From NCBI RefSeq assembly GCF_025128095.1, contig NZ_JAHLYT010000024.1, positions 57,877 through 121,876 on the forward strand: 64,000 nucleotides of DNA, in the 5' to 3' direction. Position numbers and translations under genes: made by a program. Below the pieces are notes generated by a model that was not told where the DNA came from, did not search any database, and saw nothing but the letters and a program-made list of their open reading frames with translations. This document shows positions 37,362 through 46,775 of this stretch, in pieces (positions within the stretch are counted from its first letter, which is position 1; each line of letters begins with the position of its first letter). This DNA comes from Synechococcus sp. CS-1328 (GTDB taxonomy: Bacteria; Cyanobacteriota; Cyanobacteriia; PCC-6307; Cyanobiaceae).

Positions 37362-39494
37362 TCAGCTGGCGGATGGCAGGCCGCCGCGCCAGCGCTTGAT
37401 CAGGGTCTCCTGGGTCTGGAAAGCATCACCTTCGGGCTGCAGCTGCTCGAAGCTGCCATCGCTGCGCATGTGCCAGGCGCCCGTATCGCTCAGATAGAGG
37501 TCCAGCAGGTCCTCCAGCTGGCCGCGCAGCCGTGGGTCTTCCACCGGCGCCACCGCCTCGACCCGGCGGTCCAGGTTGCGGGGCATCCAGTCGGCGCTGC
37601 CGAAATACATCTCAGGGTTGCCGCCATTGGCAAACCAGAACAGGCGCGAGTGTTCGAGAAAGCGGCCGATCACGCTCACCACCTGGATGTGGTCGCTGAT
37701 GCCCTCAACGCCTGGCCTGAGGCAGCACATGCCGCGGATCACCAGCTCGATTTTCACGCCCGCCTGGGAGGCCTCGTAGAGCAGGGCAATGATCGCCGGG
37801 TCGACCAGCGCATTCATCTTGGCCCGGATCTGACCGCCCTGGCCCGCCTTGGCGCTGTCGATCTCGCGACGGATCAGCGCTTCCATGCCCTTGCGCAGGG
37901 TGACCGGGGCCACCAGCAATTTGCGGAAGCTCTGCTGCTTCGAGAAGCCGGTGAGGTAGTTGAACAGCTCCACCAGATCCTGGCCGAAATCGGTGTGGGA
38001 GGTGAGTAGACCCACGTCGGTGTAGAGGCTGGAGGTGCGGGAGTTGTAATTGCCCGTGCCGATATGGACATAGCTGCGCAGGATCTGCTTCTCCTTGCGC
38101 ACCACCAGCAGGATCTTGGTGTGCGTCTTCAGACCCAGCACCCCATAGACCACATGCACGCCGGAGCGTTCCAGCCGCCGGGCCCATTGAATGTTGTTGT
38201 CTTCATCGAAGCGGGCCTTGAGCTCCACCAGGGCCATCACCTGCTTGCCGTTCTCCGCCGCCCGGATCAGGGCGGCCACCACCGGCGAATCCTTTGAGGT
38301 GCGATAGAGCGTCATCTTGATCGCCAGCACCAACGGATCGTCGGCGGCCTGGTTGAGGAACTCCTCCACCGAGGTGGCGAACAGGTCGTAGGGATGGTGC
38401 AGCAGCACATCGCCCTGGCGAATCGCCGCGAAGATGCTCTGGAAGTCCTCCTCCTTCAGCGAGCCGTCGTCCAGATGGCTGCGCTGCGCCCGCGCCAGGG
38501 CCGGCACGGTGCGGCCCTGGAAGGGCTTGTCCTTCAACTGGGGCAGGGGAATCGCCAGCAGGCTCATCAGGTCATCGAGGCCGAGCGGACCGTTGACGCG
38601 GTAGAGATCCTGCGCCTCCACGTGCATGCCGTCCATCAGCACGTGAATCACCTCGTCGGGCATTTCGTCGGCCACCTCCAGCCGCACCACCTCGCCGCCC
38701 TTGCGCCGCTTACGCAGGCCCTCCTGCAGGGCCTCCATCAGGTCGTCGGCTTCGAGATCGCGCAGCTCCAGGTCAGCGTCGCGGGTGACCCGGAAGAAGT
38801 AGTGCCCCTCGATCGTCATGCCGGGGAACAGCAGTTGCAGGTTGAAGGCCACCACCTGCTCCAGCGGCACCGCCGTGAACACAGGTTTGGGCCGCTTGCC
38901 GCTCAGATCGCTGGGGATCTCCACGAAGCGGGGCAGGATTTTCTGGGGCACCTTCACCCGCGCGAACTGCTGCTGGCCCGTGTCTGGATCGCGCACCAGG
39001 GCTGCCACGTTGAGGCTGAGGTTGCTCACGAACGGGAAGGGGTGGGCCGGATCCACCGCCAGGGGTGTGAGCACCGGGAAGATGGCCGTCTGGAAGGTGT
39101 GATCCACCCACTGCCGCTGGCGGTTGCTGAGGTTGGCGTAATCGATCAGATGGACGCCGTACTCGGCCAGCTGGTTCTTGAGCGAATGGCGGTAGTGCTG
39201 CTGCTGCAGATCCAGCAGGGGGCGCAGTTTCTCCTGAATCGCCTCCAGTTGCTGGAGGGGTGTGCGGCCATCGTCGCTGAGGCTGGTGACACCGGCTTCG
39301 AGTTGCGACTTCAGCGATGCCACCCGCACCATGAAGAACTCATCGAGGTTGTTGCTGAAGATGGCGCTGAACTTGGCCTGCTCCAGCAGCGGGGTGTGTT
39401 CATTCAGCGCCTGGGCCAGAACGCGCCGGTTGAAATCGATCCAGCTCAACTCGCGGTTGATGTACAGCTCGGCAGCGACGGCGGGCTCGCCCAT
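37362..39494 (-). CDS. ppk1: Polyphosphate kinase 1
   Basis: This 710-residue enzyme polymerises the gamma-phosphate of ATP into polyphosphate. The N-terminal domain begins LYINRELSWIDFNRRVLAQA. The catalytic domains carry DEDNNIQWARRLERSGVHVV, the autophosphorylated histidine in SYVHIGTGNYN and the second histidine region around VIRGMCCLRPGV. The ATG at 39494 is chosen at the family start; upstream codons are an Arg/Gln-rich shadow. No ppx is adjacent. Confidence 0.97.
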   Translation of the reverse strand: MGEPAVAAELYINRELSWIDFNRRVLAQALNEHTPLLEQAKFSAIFSNNLDEFFMVRVASLKSQLEAGVTSLSDDGRTPLQQLEAIQEKLRPLLDLQQQHYRHSLKNQLAEYGVHLIDYANLSNRQRQWVDHTFQTAIFPVLTPLAVDPAHPFPFVSNLSLNVAALVRDPDTGQQQFARVKVPQKILPRFVEIPSDLSGKRPKPVFTAVPLEQVVAFNLQLLFPGMTIEGHYFFRVTRDADLELRDLEADDLMEALQEGLRKRRKGGEVVRLEVADEMPDEVIHVLMDGMHVEAQDLYRVNGPLGLDDLMSLLAIPLPQLKDKPFQGRTVPALARAQRSHLDDGSLKEEDFQSIFAAIRQGDVLLHHPYDLFATSVEEFLNQAADDPLVLAIKMTLYRTSKDSPVVAALIRAAENGKQVMALVELKARFDEDNNIQWARRLERSGVHVVYGVLGLKTHTKILLVVRKEKQILRSYVHIGTGNYNSRTSSLYTDVGLLTSHTDFGQDLVELFNYLTGFSKQQSFRKLLVAPVTLRKGMEALIRREIDSAKAGQGGQIRAKMNALVDPAIIALLYEASQAGVKIELVIRGMCCLRPGVEGISDHIQVVSVIGRFLEHSRLFWFANGGNPEMYFGSADWMPRNLDRRVEAVAPVEDPRLRGQLEDLLDLYLSDTGAWHMRSDGSFEQLQPEGDAFQTQETLIKRWRGGLPSAS

Positions 39495-39561
39495 GGTGTT
39501 CTGCTGTCGGCGGTGCTGACACGACGCACGCTGCCGGTTCCTCCCCGGCAACGTAGCAATC

Positions 39562-40821
39562 TCACTCCGTTGCTCCTGGTGATCGGGTTGCTTGACCGGG
39601 CAGCCCCCCGGCCACCAGCAGGGCCACCCCCACCATCAACACGGTGCCGAACCAGAATGGGCTTTGATGCCCCACGGTTTCGTAGGCCAGGCCCGCCAGC
39701 GGTGGCCCCACGAACCCGGTGAGGCTCTGCAGACCCTGGAGGCTGCCGAGGGCGGCTCCCTGACCGCCCTCATCGAGCCGGCGGGAGACGAGGCTGCGCA
39801 GGCTGGGGGTGACCAGACCGGTGCCGGTGGCCAGGATTGCCAGGGCGATGAACACCTGGGGCTGGGCGTTGCCGGCGGTGGCCAGCAGGATCAGCAGGAA
39901 TCCCACGATCACGAAGCCGATGCCCGCCAGGGTGAGGCGCCATTCACCGAAGCGCTGCACCAAGGGTCCGATCAAGCCGCCCTGCACCAGGGTCGCCACC
40001 ACGCCCACCACCAGGAAGGCCAGCGCCGAGGTGGTGGGCCCCCAGCCGAAGGCCTGCTTGAAATACAGCACCAGCACGGCCGTGAAGCCGTTGAAGGCCA
40101 GAAAAAACAGGAAGAAGGCCGCACTCAGGCGACGCACCTGCGGGTTGGCCATCACCCGCGCCAGCTGGGTGAAGGGTTGCAGATCGCGCTTGCGCGGCAG
40201 GGGTGAGCGGGCCTGCGGCGGATGGGTTTCGGGCAGCAGCAGGATCACCAGCACCAGGTTGAGGGCGGCGATCGCCACGGCCAGCAGAAGCGGCAGGGTG
40301 ATGTTGATCCCGGCCAGGGCGCCCCCCAGGGCAGGTCCGAGGATGAAGCCCAGCCCAAAGGCCACCCCGATCAGGCCGAAGGCTTTGGCCCGTTGTTCCG
40401 GGGCCGAGATGTCTGCCAGCACCGCAGCGGCGGTAGCCGCCGTGCCGCCGCTCACACCGTCGATCAGCCGCGCCGCGAACAACAGGGCCAGGGGCCAGCC
40501 AGCCGCCGCCGCCGCTGGCCAGAGGCTGGCCCAGGGCAAGGCCAGGGTGAGGGCAAACAGGCTCAGCCCCAGCAGGGAGCCCGTCACGCAGACCATGATC
40601 ACCGGCCTGCGGCCGTAGCGGTCGCTCAGGGCGCCGATCAGTGGGGTGAAACCGAACTGGGCCAGGGCATAGCTGCCGGCCAGCAGGCCCAGCACCCGTC
40701 CGTCATTGGTGATCCCCGCCAGCAGATAGGGCAGAAGTGGAAACACGATGCTCTCCCCCAGCCGGTCGTTGAGCAGCGTGATGAAGACGCACAGGAGGGT
40801 GGAGGGGCGCGTCCAGCGCAC
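39562..40821 (-). CDS. MFS transporter (TetA-like multidrug group)
   Basis: This 419-residue protein has twelve membrane helices. The MFS loop 2-3 motif is GALSDRYGRRPVIM (residues 62-75) and the TetA-type motif C is FGLGFILGPALGGALAG. It starts at GTG 40821 with LLCVFITLLNDRLGESIVFP. The substrate is unknown: drug or metabolite export by family. It is divergent from sdhC, only 66 bases apart. A remnant of a second gene with the same N-terminal motif sits at 46613-46690. Confidence 0.88.
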   Translation of the reverse strand: MRWTRPSTLLCVFITLLNDRLGESIVFPLLPYLLAGITNDGRVLGLLAGSYALAQFGFTPLIGALSDRYGRRPVIMVCVTGSLLGLSLFALTLALPWASLWPAAAAAGWPLALLFAARLIDGVSGGTAATAAAVLADISAPEQRAKAFGLIGVAFGLGFILGPALGGALAGINITLPLLLAVAIAALNLVLVILLLPETHPPQARSPLPRKRDLQPFTQLARVMANPQVRRLSAAFFLFFLAFNGFTAVLVLYFKQAFGWGPTTSALAFLVVGVVATLVQGGLIGPLVQRFGEWRLTLAGIGFVIVGFLLILLATAGNAQPQVFIALAILATGTGLVTPSLRSLVSRRLDEGGQGAALGSLQGLQSLTGFVGPPLAGLAYETVGHQSPFWFGTVLMVGVALLVAGGLPGQATRSPGATE

Positions 40822-40887
40822 GGCGAGGGGCCCAGGGGGTCTTCACATTCCCATGGCCCTCTGCGGCGGCGGCGCGCTGGGGCCACC

Positions 40888-41577
40888 ATGGGAATCGCTG
40901 TCGCCGCGCCACCCATGGACGCAGGAGCCCAGGGAGCGGCCGCCCGACCGCTGATCGCCGCGCTGGGCCTGGCCTTGGTGCTCTTCCTGGTGCTGCACCT
41001 GGCCGGTGTGGGGGTGGCCCTGGTCGATCCGGTGGCCTTCGGCCGGCTGGTGGCCGTTCTGCACAGCGCCTGGTGGTTGCCGCCGCTGGAGCTGGCCCTG
41101 GCGGCTGTTGGGCTCGGCCATGGCCTGGCGGCGCTTCTGCGGGTGAGCCGCAACGCCCGCGCCGCCGGAGCGCAGCGGCCCCTGGTGTTGCGCAGTCGCC
41201 GGGCCGCCGCCGGGCCCGCTGAGGCCCTCGCGGCCCTGGCGGCCCGCGTTGCACCCTGGAGTGGTGCCCTGCTGCTGCTGTTCCTGGTGGTGCACCTGCT
41301 GCAGTTGCGCTGGCACCGGCCAGCGGCCGCCGCGGAGCTCGCTGCCCTGCGGGCCGTGCTCGCCAACCCCGGCGTGCTGCTGCTCTACGGGGCGGCCGGA
41401 GCGGCGGCGGGCCTGCATCTGCTCCATGGCGTCGAGAGCGCCCATCGCAGCCTCGGCTGGCTCGATCCCATCAACGCCGGCCGCATCCGCATGGCCGGTC
41501 GTTGGCTGGCACTGCTGCTGGGGGGCGGCTTCACGCTGCTGCCGCTGGCGCTGGTGCTGCAGGGGGTGGGCCGATGA
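40888..41577 (+). CDS. sdhC: Succinate dehydrogenase cytochrome b subunit
   Basis: This 229-residue membrane subunit has five predicted helices with spaced histidines (LVLHLAGVG, GLGHGLAALL, FLVVHLLQLRWH, GLHLLHGVESAHRS), as expected for the two haem b groups of the single-subunit, type B membrane anchor. The SdhC/FrdC type B family signature is seen in the last half (ESAHRSLGW). The stop overlaps the sdhA start (ATGA). It anchors the succinate:quinone oxidoreductase in the membrane. Confidence 0.85.
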   Translation: MGIAVAAPPMDAGAQGAAARPLIAALGLALVLFLVLHLAGVGVALVDPVAFGRLVAVLHSAWWLPPLELALAAVGLGHGLAALLRVSRNARAAGAQRPLVLRSRRAAAGPAEALAALAARVAPWSGALLLLFLVVHLLQLRWHRPAAAAELAALRAVLANPGVLLLYGAAGAAAGLHLLHGVESAHRSLGWLDPINAGRIRMAGRWLALLLGGGFTLLPLALVLQGVGR

Positions 41578-43541
41578 CCGCAGCCCCCTCGGGGAATGCC
41601 TCCCTTGACGATCTCCCGTTGGACCCGCACCTGCCGGCGGGGCGGCTGGCCACGGCCTGGGAGCGCACCCTGCTGGATCTGCCGCGGATCAGCCCGGCCA
41701 ACAAACGGGGTCTGCGGGTGCTGGTGGTGGGCAGCGGCCTGGCCGGTGCCTCGGCGGCCGCCACCCTGGCGGAGCAGGGCTACGCGGTGGACGTGGTCAC
41801 ATATCACGACAGCCCCCGCAGGGCCCATTCTGTGGCGGCCCAGGGGGGCATCAATGCCGCCAAGAATTACGCCGGCGATGGCGACAGCATCGAACGGCTG
41901 TTCCGCGACACGGTCAAAGGAGGCGACTTCCGTGCCCGCGAGGCCGGCTGCCACCGCCTGGCGGAGATCAGCGGCCGCCTGATCGACCACTGCGTCGCCC
42001 AGGGAGTGCCCTTCGCCCGGGAGTACGGCGGCACCCTCGCCAACCGCAGCTTCGGCGGTGCCCTGGTGAGCCGCACCTTCTATGCCCGCGGCCAGACGGG
42101 CCAGCAGCTGTTGTATGGCGCCGTTCAGGCCCTGCTGCGGCAGGTGGAGGCCGGTCGGGTGCGCCTGTTCTGCCGGCGCGACATGCTCGATCTGATCACG
42201 GTCGACGGCGTCGCCCGTGGGGTGGTGTGCCGCCACCAGCTCAGCGGCGCCCTGGAGTGCCACACCGCCCATGCCGTGCTGCTGGCCAGTGGTGGCTATT
42301 CCAACGTCTATTTCCTCTCCACCAATGCGGTGAAGTCGAATGCCACCGCGCTCTGGTGTGCCCATCGCCGCGGCGCCTGGTTCGCGAACCCCTGCTTCAC
42401 CCAGGTCCACCCCACCTGCATCCCCAGCGGCGGCGCCTACCAGAGCAAGCTCACCCTGATGAGCGAGAGCCTGCGCAACGACGGGCGGGTCTGGCTGCCC
42501 CTGCGGCCCGGCGACGACCGGCCGCCGGCGGAGATTCCCGAAGCCGAGCGCGACTACTTCCTCGAACGTCAGTACCCCACCTACGGCAATCTGGTGCCCC
42601 GCGATGTGGCCTCCCGCCGGGCGCGAGAACGCTGCCTCGCCGGCCAGGGGGTTGGCCCTGGCGATGGCGGCTCCGGCGGCGCTCAGGGGGTGTATCTGGA
42701 CCTGGCTGAGGCGATCGCCCGGGATGGCCGGGCCGCCATCGAGGCCCGTTACGGCAACCTGCTGCAGATGTATGCGCGCATCACCGGCGAGGATCCCTTC
42801 GCCAGGCCGCTGCGCATTGCTCCCGCTCCCCACTACACGATGGGCGGGCTCTGGGTGGACTACCACCTGATGAGCACGATTCCCGGTCTGTTTGTGCTGG
42901 GGGAGGCCAATTTCTCCGAGCATGGTGCCAATCGCCTCGGGGCCAGTGCCCTGATGCAGGGCCTGGCGGATGGCTATGTCATTGCCCCGGCCACGGTGAC
43001 GGCCTGGCTGGCGGGGCAGCCGCAGCCGGAGGTGGGGCCGGAGCACCCTGCCTGCCGTGCGGCGCTGGCGGACGTGCGCGCCCGAATCGATCACCTCACG
43101 GCCATCGGCGGCAGCAGCTCGGTGGATGGGCTGCATCGTGAGCTGGGGCTGCTGATGCTCGATGTCTGTGGCATCAGCCGCCAGGCCGCCGGCCTGCGTC
43201 GCGGGCTGGAGGAGGTGGCGCAGCTGACGCGGCGCTTCCACGACGATCTCTGCCTGCCGGCGGTGGATACCCCCATCCAGGGCGAACTGGAGAAGGCCCT
43301 GCGGCTGGAGGATTTCCTCGGCCTGGCCGATCTGATGCTGCGCGATGCCCTGGCCCGGGAGGAATCCTGCGGGGCCCATTTCCGCGAGGAGCACCAGAGC
43401 GAAACCGGCGAAGCCCTGCGTGACGACGTCCATTTCGCCCACATCGCCGCCTGGAAGCATCGCCAGGGCAGCGTGCCGCAGCGCCACATCGAGCCCCTCA
43501 GCTTCAGCACCGTTGTTCCCCAGGCGCGTGACTACCGATGA
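41574..43541 (+). CDS. sdhA: Succinate dehydrogenase/fumarate reductase flavoprotein subunit
   Basis: This 655-residue subunit starts at ATG 41574, within the sdhC stop. FAD fold: VLVVGSGLAGASAAATLAEQG (residues 49-69). RRAHSVAAQGGINAAKNY contains the covalent-FAD histidine (His85). Substrate-side motifs are NPCFTQVHPTCIPSGG and LGEANFSEHGANRLGASALM. Length and motif style match type B SdhA (as in Bacillus and epsilon-proteobacteria). ATGA overlaps with both neighbours indicate a tightly coupled operon. Confidence 0.96.
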   Translation: MTAAPSGNASLDDLPLDPHLPAGRLATAWERTLLDLPRISPANKRGLRVLVVGSGLAGASAAATLAEQGYAVDVVTYHDSPRRAHSVAAQGGINAAKNYAGDGDSIERLFRDTVKGGDFRAREAGCHRLAEISGRLIDHCVAQGVPFAREYGGTLANRSFGGALVSRTFYARGQTGQQLLYGAVQALLRQVEAGRVRLFCRRDMLDLITVDGVARGVVCRHQLSGALECHTAHAVLLASGGYSNVYFLSTNAVKSNATALWCAHRRGAWFANPCFTQVHPTCIPSGGAYQSKLTLMSESLRNDGRVWLPLRPGDDRPPAEIPEAERDYFLERQYPTYGNLVPRDVASRRARERCLAGQGVGPGDGGSGGAQGVYLDLAEAIARDGRAAIEARYGNLLQMYARITGEDPFARPLRIAPAPHYTMGGLWVDYHLMSTIPGLFVLGEANFSEHGANRLGASALMQGLADGYVIAPATVTAWLAGQPQPEVGPEHPACRAALADVRARIDHLTAIGGSSSVDGLHRELGLLMLDVCGISRQAAGLRRGLEEVAQLTRRFHDDLCLPAVDTPIQGELEKALRLEDFLGLADLMLRDALAREESCGAHFREEHQSETGEALRDDVHFAHIAAWKHRQGSVPQRHIEPLSFSTVVPQARDYR

Positions 43542-44287
43542 GCCGCACCCTCTGCCTCACCCTGCGGATCTGGCGCCAGGCCGGCCCTGACGCTCCCGGT
43601 GGCTTTGAAAGCCATCGGCTCGAGGGCGTGTCTGCCGATCTCTCCCTGCTGGAGGCCCTCGATCAGCTCAATGAGCAGCTGATCGCCGCCGGCCAGCGGC
43701 CCGTGGGCTTCGATCACGACTGCCGCGAAGGCATCTGCGGCAGCTGTGGCTTTCTGGTGAACGGCCAGGCCCACGGACCCCGCGCCGCCACCACGGTCTG
43801 CCAGCTCTATCTGCGCCACGTGGCCGATGGCGCCACCCTGGTGCTCGAACCCTGGCGGGCCAGGGCCTTTCCGGTGCTGCAGGATCTCAGCGTCGATCGC
43901 TCCGGTTTCGATCGGATCCTGGCGGCGGGGGGCTACTGCTCGGTGAACACCGGCAGTGCGCCGGAAGCCAACACGATCCTGATCGGCCGCGAGCAGGCGG
44001 CCTCGGCCTTCGACACGGCCACCTGCATCGGCTGCGGCGCCTGCGTGGCCAGCTGCCGCAACGCCTCCGCCAGTCTGTTTGTGGCGGCCAAGCTGGCCCA
44101 TCTCGGCCAGTTGCCCCAGGGCCAGCCGGAGCGAGGGCAGCGGGCCCGGGCCCTGCAGCAGCGCATGGCAGAGGAGGGCTTCGGCAGCTGCAGCAACACC
44201 CTGGAGTGCGAGGCGGTCTGCCCCCAGCAGATCTCCGCCGACTGGATCAGCTGGATGCACCGGGAGGCCCGGCCTCAGGCTGGCTGA
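43538..44287 (+). CDS. sdhB: Succinate dehydrogenase iron-sulfur subunit
   Basis: This 249-residue subunit has the 2Fe-2S ligands Cys62, Cys67, Cys70 and Cys88 ([11 protein letters not shown]) and ferredoxin-like clusters at Cys163/166/169/173 ([11 protein letters not shown]) and Cys218/224/228 ([12 protein letters not shown]). All three centres (2Fe-2S, 4Fe-4S, 3Fe-4S) therefore have ligands. It overlaps sdhA by ATGA and closes the sdhCAB operon. It passes electrons from FAD to quinone. Confidence 0.96.
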   Translation: MSRTLCLTLRIWRQAGPDAPGGFESHRLEGVSADLSLLEALDQLNEQLIAAGQRPVGFDHDCREGICGSCGFLVNGQAHGPRAATTVCQLYLRHVADGATLVLEPWRARAFPVLQDLSVDRSGFDRILAAGGYCSVNTGSAPEANTILIGREQAASAFDTATCIGCGACVASCRNASASLFVAAKLAHLGQLPQGQPERGQRARALQQRMAEEGFGSCSNTLECEAVCPQQISADWISWMHREARPQAG

Positions 44288-44324
44288 GTCGCGCCATGAT
44301 CAGGGCTGCGGCGCTGCCGGTGCC

Positions 44325-44861
44325 TTGAACGTAACTCCAGTCCCACGTTCCGCGTCAGAGCCGACTCCCTCGCTGAGCCATCTCAACGCCGCCGGCGAGG
44401 TGCACATGGTGGAGGTGGGTGATCGGGCCGCCACCGATCGCCGTGCCGTGGCCGAGGGCTTTCTTGCCATGGAGCCGGCGGTGCTGGCCCTGGTGCTGGA
44501 GGGCCGGGCCCCCAAGGGCGACGTGCTGGCGGTGGCCCGCGTGGCGGCGATCCAGGCCGCCAAGCGCACCTGGGAGCTGATCCCCCTCTGCCATCCGATC
44601 GCGTTGAGCGGGGTGGGGGTGCGGATCGAGCCTGCCGCCGATGGCAGCGGCTTGCGGCTGGAGGCGACGACCCGCACCACCGCCCCCACCGGCGTGGAGA
44701 TGGAGGCCCTCACCGCCGTGCAGGTGGGGCTGCTCACGCTCTACGACATGCTCAAATCCGCCGATCCGGCGATGACGATCGGCCCGGTGCGATTGCTGAC
44801 CAAGGAAGGTGGACGCCATGGCCCCTGGCAGCGCCCATCGGTCATCCCTGACCCGGGCTGA
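44325..44861 (+). CDS. moaC: Cyclic pyranopterin monophosphate synthase MoaC
   Basis: This 178-residue protein (TTG start at 44325; no ATG before the family N-terminus [20 protein letters not shown]) catalyses the second step of molybdenum-cofactor synthesis with MoaA. Conserved features are [40 protein letters not shown] and the C-terminal [12 protein letters not shown]. About twelve extra N-terminal residues precede the normal start. moeA follows two genes later. Confidence 0.95.
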   Translation: MNVTPVPRSASEPTPSLSHLNAAGEVHMVEVGDRAATDRRAVAEGFLAMEPAVLALVLEGRAPKGDVLAVARVAAIQAAKRTWELIPLCHPIALSGVGVRIEPAADGSGLRLEATTRTTAPTGVEMEALTAVQVGLLTLYDMLKSADPAMTIGPVRLLTKEGGRHGPWQRPSVIPDPG

Positions 44862-44922
44862 GCCTCGCGCCTCCTGTCCTGAGGACGCCCCTTCGATCCC
44901 AGCCACCCCTGCGTGCCCCGTC

Positions 44923-45309
44923 ATGGTCAAGCCCGTCTTCGTGACCACCACCTTCACCATTGAAGGCTTCGCGATTCGCGACTACAAGGGAATCGTGCGC
45001 GGCATCGTGGTGCGCTCCCCCACCCTGATCCAGGGCTTTCTCGGAAGCCTCAAGTCGATGATCGGCGGCCGCATCGGGGCCTACACCGAGATGTGTGAGC
45101 AGACCCGCCAGCAGGCCTACGACCAGATGGTGGCCCATGCCCGCCAGCTCGGCGCCAACGCCATCGTGGGCACCCGCTACGACGGCTCCGAGGTGGAGAG
45201 CGGCGCCACCGGTGCCACCGAAGTTCTTTGTTATGGCACCGCCGTGGTGGTGGAGCGCCTCGATGCCGGGCCGCCGCCGCCGCCCACGTCGCCCTTCCCT
45301 CCCACCTGA
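44923..45309 (+). CDS. YbjQ/UPF0145 family protein
   Basis: This 128-residue protein starts at ATG 44923. The family core is visible: VTTTFTIEGFAIRDYKGIVRG near the start, then ARQLGANAIVGTRYDGSEV and TEVLCYGTAVVVE, expected to form a beta-barrel-like oligomer. The Pro-rich last fifteen residues are extra. Biochemical function is not known for this family. It sits between moaC and moeA in the same direction, and that position may be chance. Confidence 0.88.
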   Translation: MVKPVFVTTTFTIEGFAIRDYKGIVRGIVVRSPTLIQGFLGSLKSMIGGRIGAYTEMCEQTRQQAYDQMVAHARQLGANAIVGTRYDGSEVESGATGATEVLCYGTAVVVERLDAGPPPPPTSPFPPT

Positions 45310-45326
45310 GCTTTGTTCCGCTGCCG

Positions 45327-46610
45327 ATGTCGTCTGCCCTCCCCGCCGGCGTGCCGGTGTCGGCCGATCCCTTTCCGCCGGAGGGCCTGCCCCTTGAGCA
45401 GGCACGGTGTCTGGTGCTGGCCAGCCTGCAGCCCCTGGCCGGCTGCCGCACCCTGCCCCTGGAGCAGTGCCTCGGGCGGGTGTGCGCCGCGGCGGTGATC
45501 GCCCCGGCGGCGGTGCCGGGCTTTCGGGCCTCGATCCTGGATGGCTACGCGATCGCCAGCCCAACGGCGGAACCCGGCCAGTGTTGGCCGCTGGTGGGGC
45601 GTTCAGCCGCGGGGGCCCCGTTCGAGCGGACTCTGGAGCCCCACGAGGCGATTCGCATCCTCACCGGTGCCCCCCTGCCGGAGGGCGCCGTGCGGGTGCT
45701 GCCCCAGGAGCTGGTGGAGGTGGAGGCCGGCGAGCTGCGGTTGCTGCAGGCCACCGGGGCCAACCCCTGGATCCGCAGCGCCGAGGAGGAGGCGGCACCG
45801 GGCCAGGAGTTGCTGGCCTGCGGCGAGCGGCTCGGTCCGGCCGATCTGGCCCGGCTGGCGGGCTGCGGCGTGGCGGAGCTGGCCGTGGCGCCCCGGCCGC
45901 GGCTGGGCCTGCTGGTGAGTGGCGATGAACTGGTGCCGGCGGGAACACCGCGCGGCCCCGGCCAGATCTGGGAGAGCAACGGCACCCTGTTGGCGTGCCT
46001 GTGCGAGCGGCTCGGCTATCCCCTGCTGGAGCGGCGTGTGGTGGGCGACGATCCGATCGCGCTGCGCCAGGCGCTGGCAGATCTGGCGGCCTGCTGCGAT
46101 GTGGTGGTCAGCACCGGCGGCGTGTCCGCCGGCGACACCGACTGGATCCGGCCGCTGCTGGCGGAGCTCGGCTCGGTGGCCTTCTGGAAGCTGTTTCTCA
46201 AGCCGGGCCGGCCCTTTGCCTACGGGACACTGCAGCGTCCTGCCGGGGCCGGCAGCGTGCCGTTCTTCGGGCTGCCGGGCAATCCGGTGGCGGCGGCGAT
46301 CACGGCGCTGCAGCTGCTCTGGCCGGCGCTGCAGCAGCTCGAGGGTGCTGAGCCGGATCCGTTGCCCCGCCTGCGGGTCCGGCTGGCGGGGCCGTTGAAG
46401 CGCGGCGCGGGACGCCCTGAGCTGGCCCGGGCCCGCCTGCGGGTGGGCCCAGCTGGTGAGCTCCTGGCGATGACGGAGGGCTCCCAGGCCTCCTCCCGCA
46501 TCGGTTCGCTGCAGGGGGCCGATCTGCTGCTGGAGATCCCGGCGGAGCTCGGCAGCCTCGGGGCCGGGCAGGAGCTCTGGGCCCAGCTGCTGCGGTTGCC
46601 GCTGTTCTGA
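45327..46610 (+). CDS. moeA: Molybdopterin molybdenumtransferase MoeA
   Basis: This 427-residue enzyme inserts molybdate into adenylylated molybdopterin. Domains in order are the N-terminal region (PGFRASILDGYAI), domain with EAIRILTGAPLPEGAVRVLP, the MogA-like domain with RLGLLVSGDEL and VVSTGGVSAGDTDWIRP, and the C-terminal beta domain after FFGLPGNPVAAA. The ATG at 45327 is 18 bases after the ybjQ stop. It probably belongs to one transcript with moaC and ybjQ. Confidence 0.95.
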   Translation: MSSALPAGVPVSADPFPPEGLPLEQARCLVLASLQPLAGCRTLPLEQCLGRVCAAAVIAPAAVPGFRASILDGYAIASPTAEPGQCWPLVGRSAAGAPFERTLEPHEAIRILTGAPLPEGAVRVLPQELVEVEAGELRLLQATGANPWIRSAEEEAAPGQELLACGERLGPADLARLAGCGVAELAVAPRPRLGLLVSGDELVPAGTPRGPGQIWESNGTLLACLCERLGYPLLERRVVGDDPIALRQALADLAACCDVVVSTGGVSAGDTDWIRPLLAELGSVAFWKLFLKPGRPFAYGTLQRPAGAGSVPFFGLPGNPVAAAITALQLLWPALQQLEGAEPDPLPRLRVRLAGPLKRGAGRPELARARLRVGPAGELLAMTEGSQASSRIGSLQGADLLLEIPAELGSLGAGQELWAQLLRLPLF

Positions 46611-46612
46611 GG

Positions 46613-46690
46613 CCCGGCTGCCGGCCAGCAGTGGACCGATCAGCGACGCACTCAGTCGGTTGTTCAGCAGGGTCAGACACATGATCGGCC
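46613..46690 (-). pseudogene. Remnant of an MFS transporter 5' end
   Basis: About 25 codons on the minus strand read RRPIMCLTLLNNRLSASLIG, then PLLA. They match the N-terminal helix motif of the transporter at 39562-40821 (ITLLNDRLGESIVFPLLP). Similarity ends at the moeA stop. It is too short to be a gene and is best read as debris of a second MFS gene. Confidence 0.5.
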
Positions 46691-46775
46691 GGCGGATGTC
46701 GGCTGGTGGACCTCAGCTTGTGGAAGGCACCAGACCTGAGCAGGCTGGCTTCAGGTCTTTGACGTGCTTGGCTCC

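Noticed and set aside
44296..44328. Ten-codon frame ([10 protein letters not shown]) just before moaC as a leader peptide
   Set aside because: Very short, no ribosome-binding site; overlap with the TTG start is probably chance.
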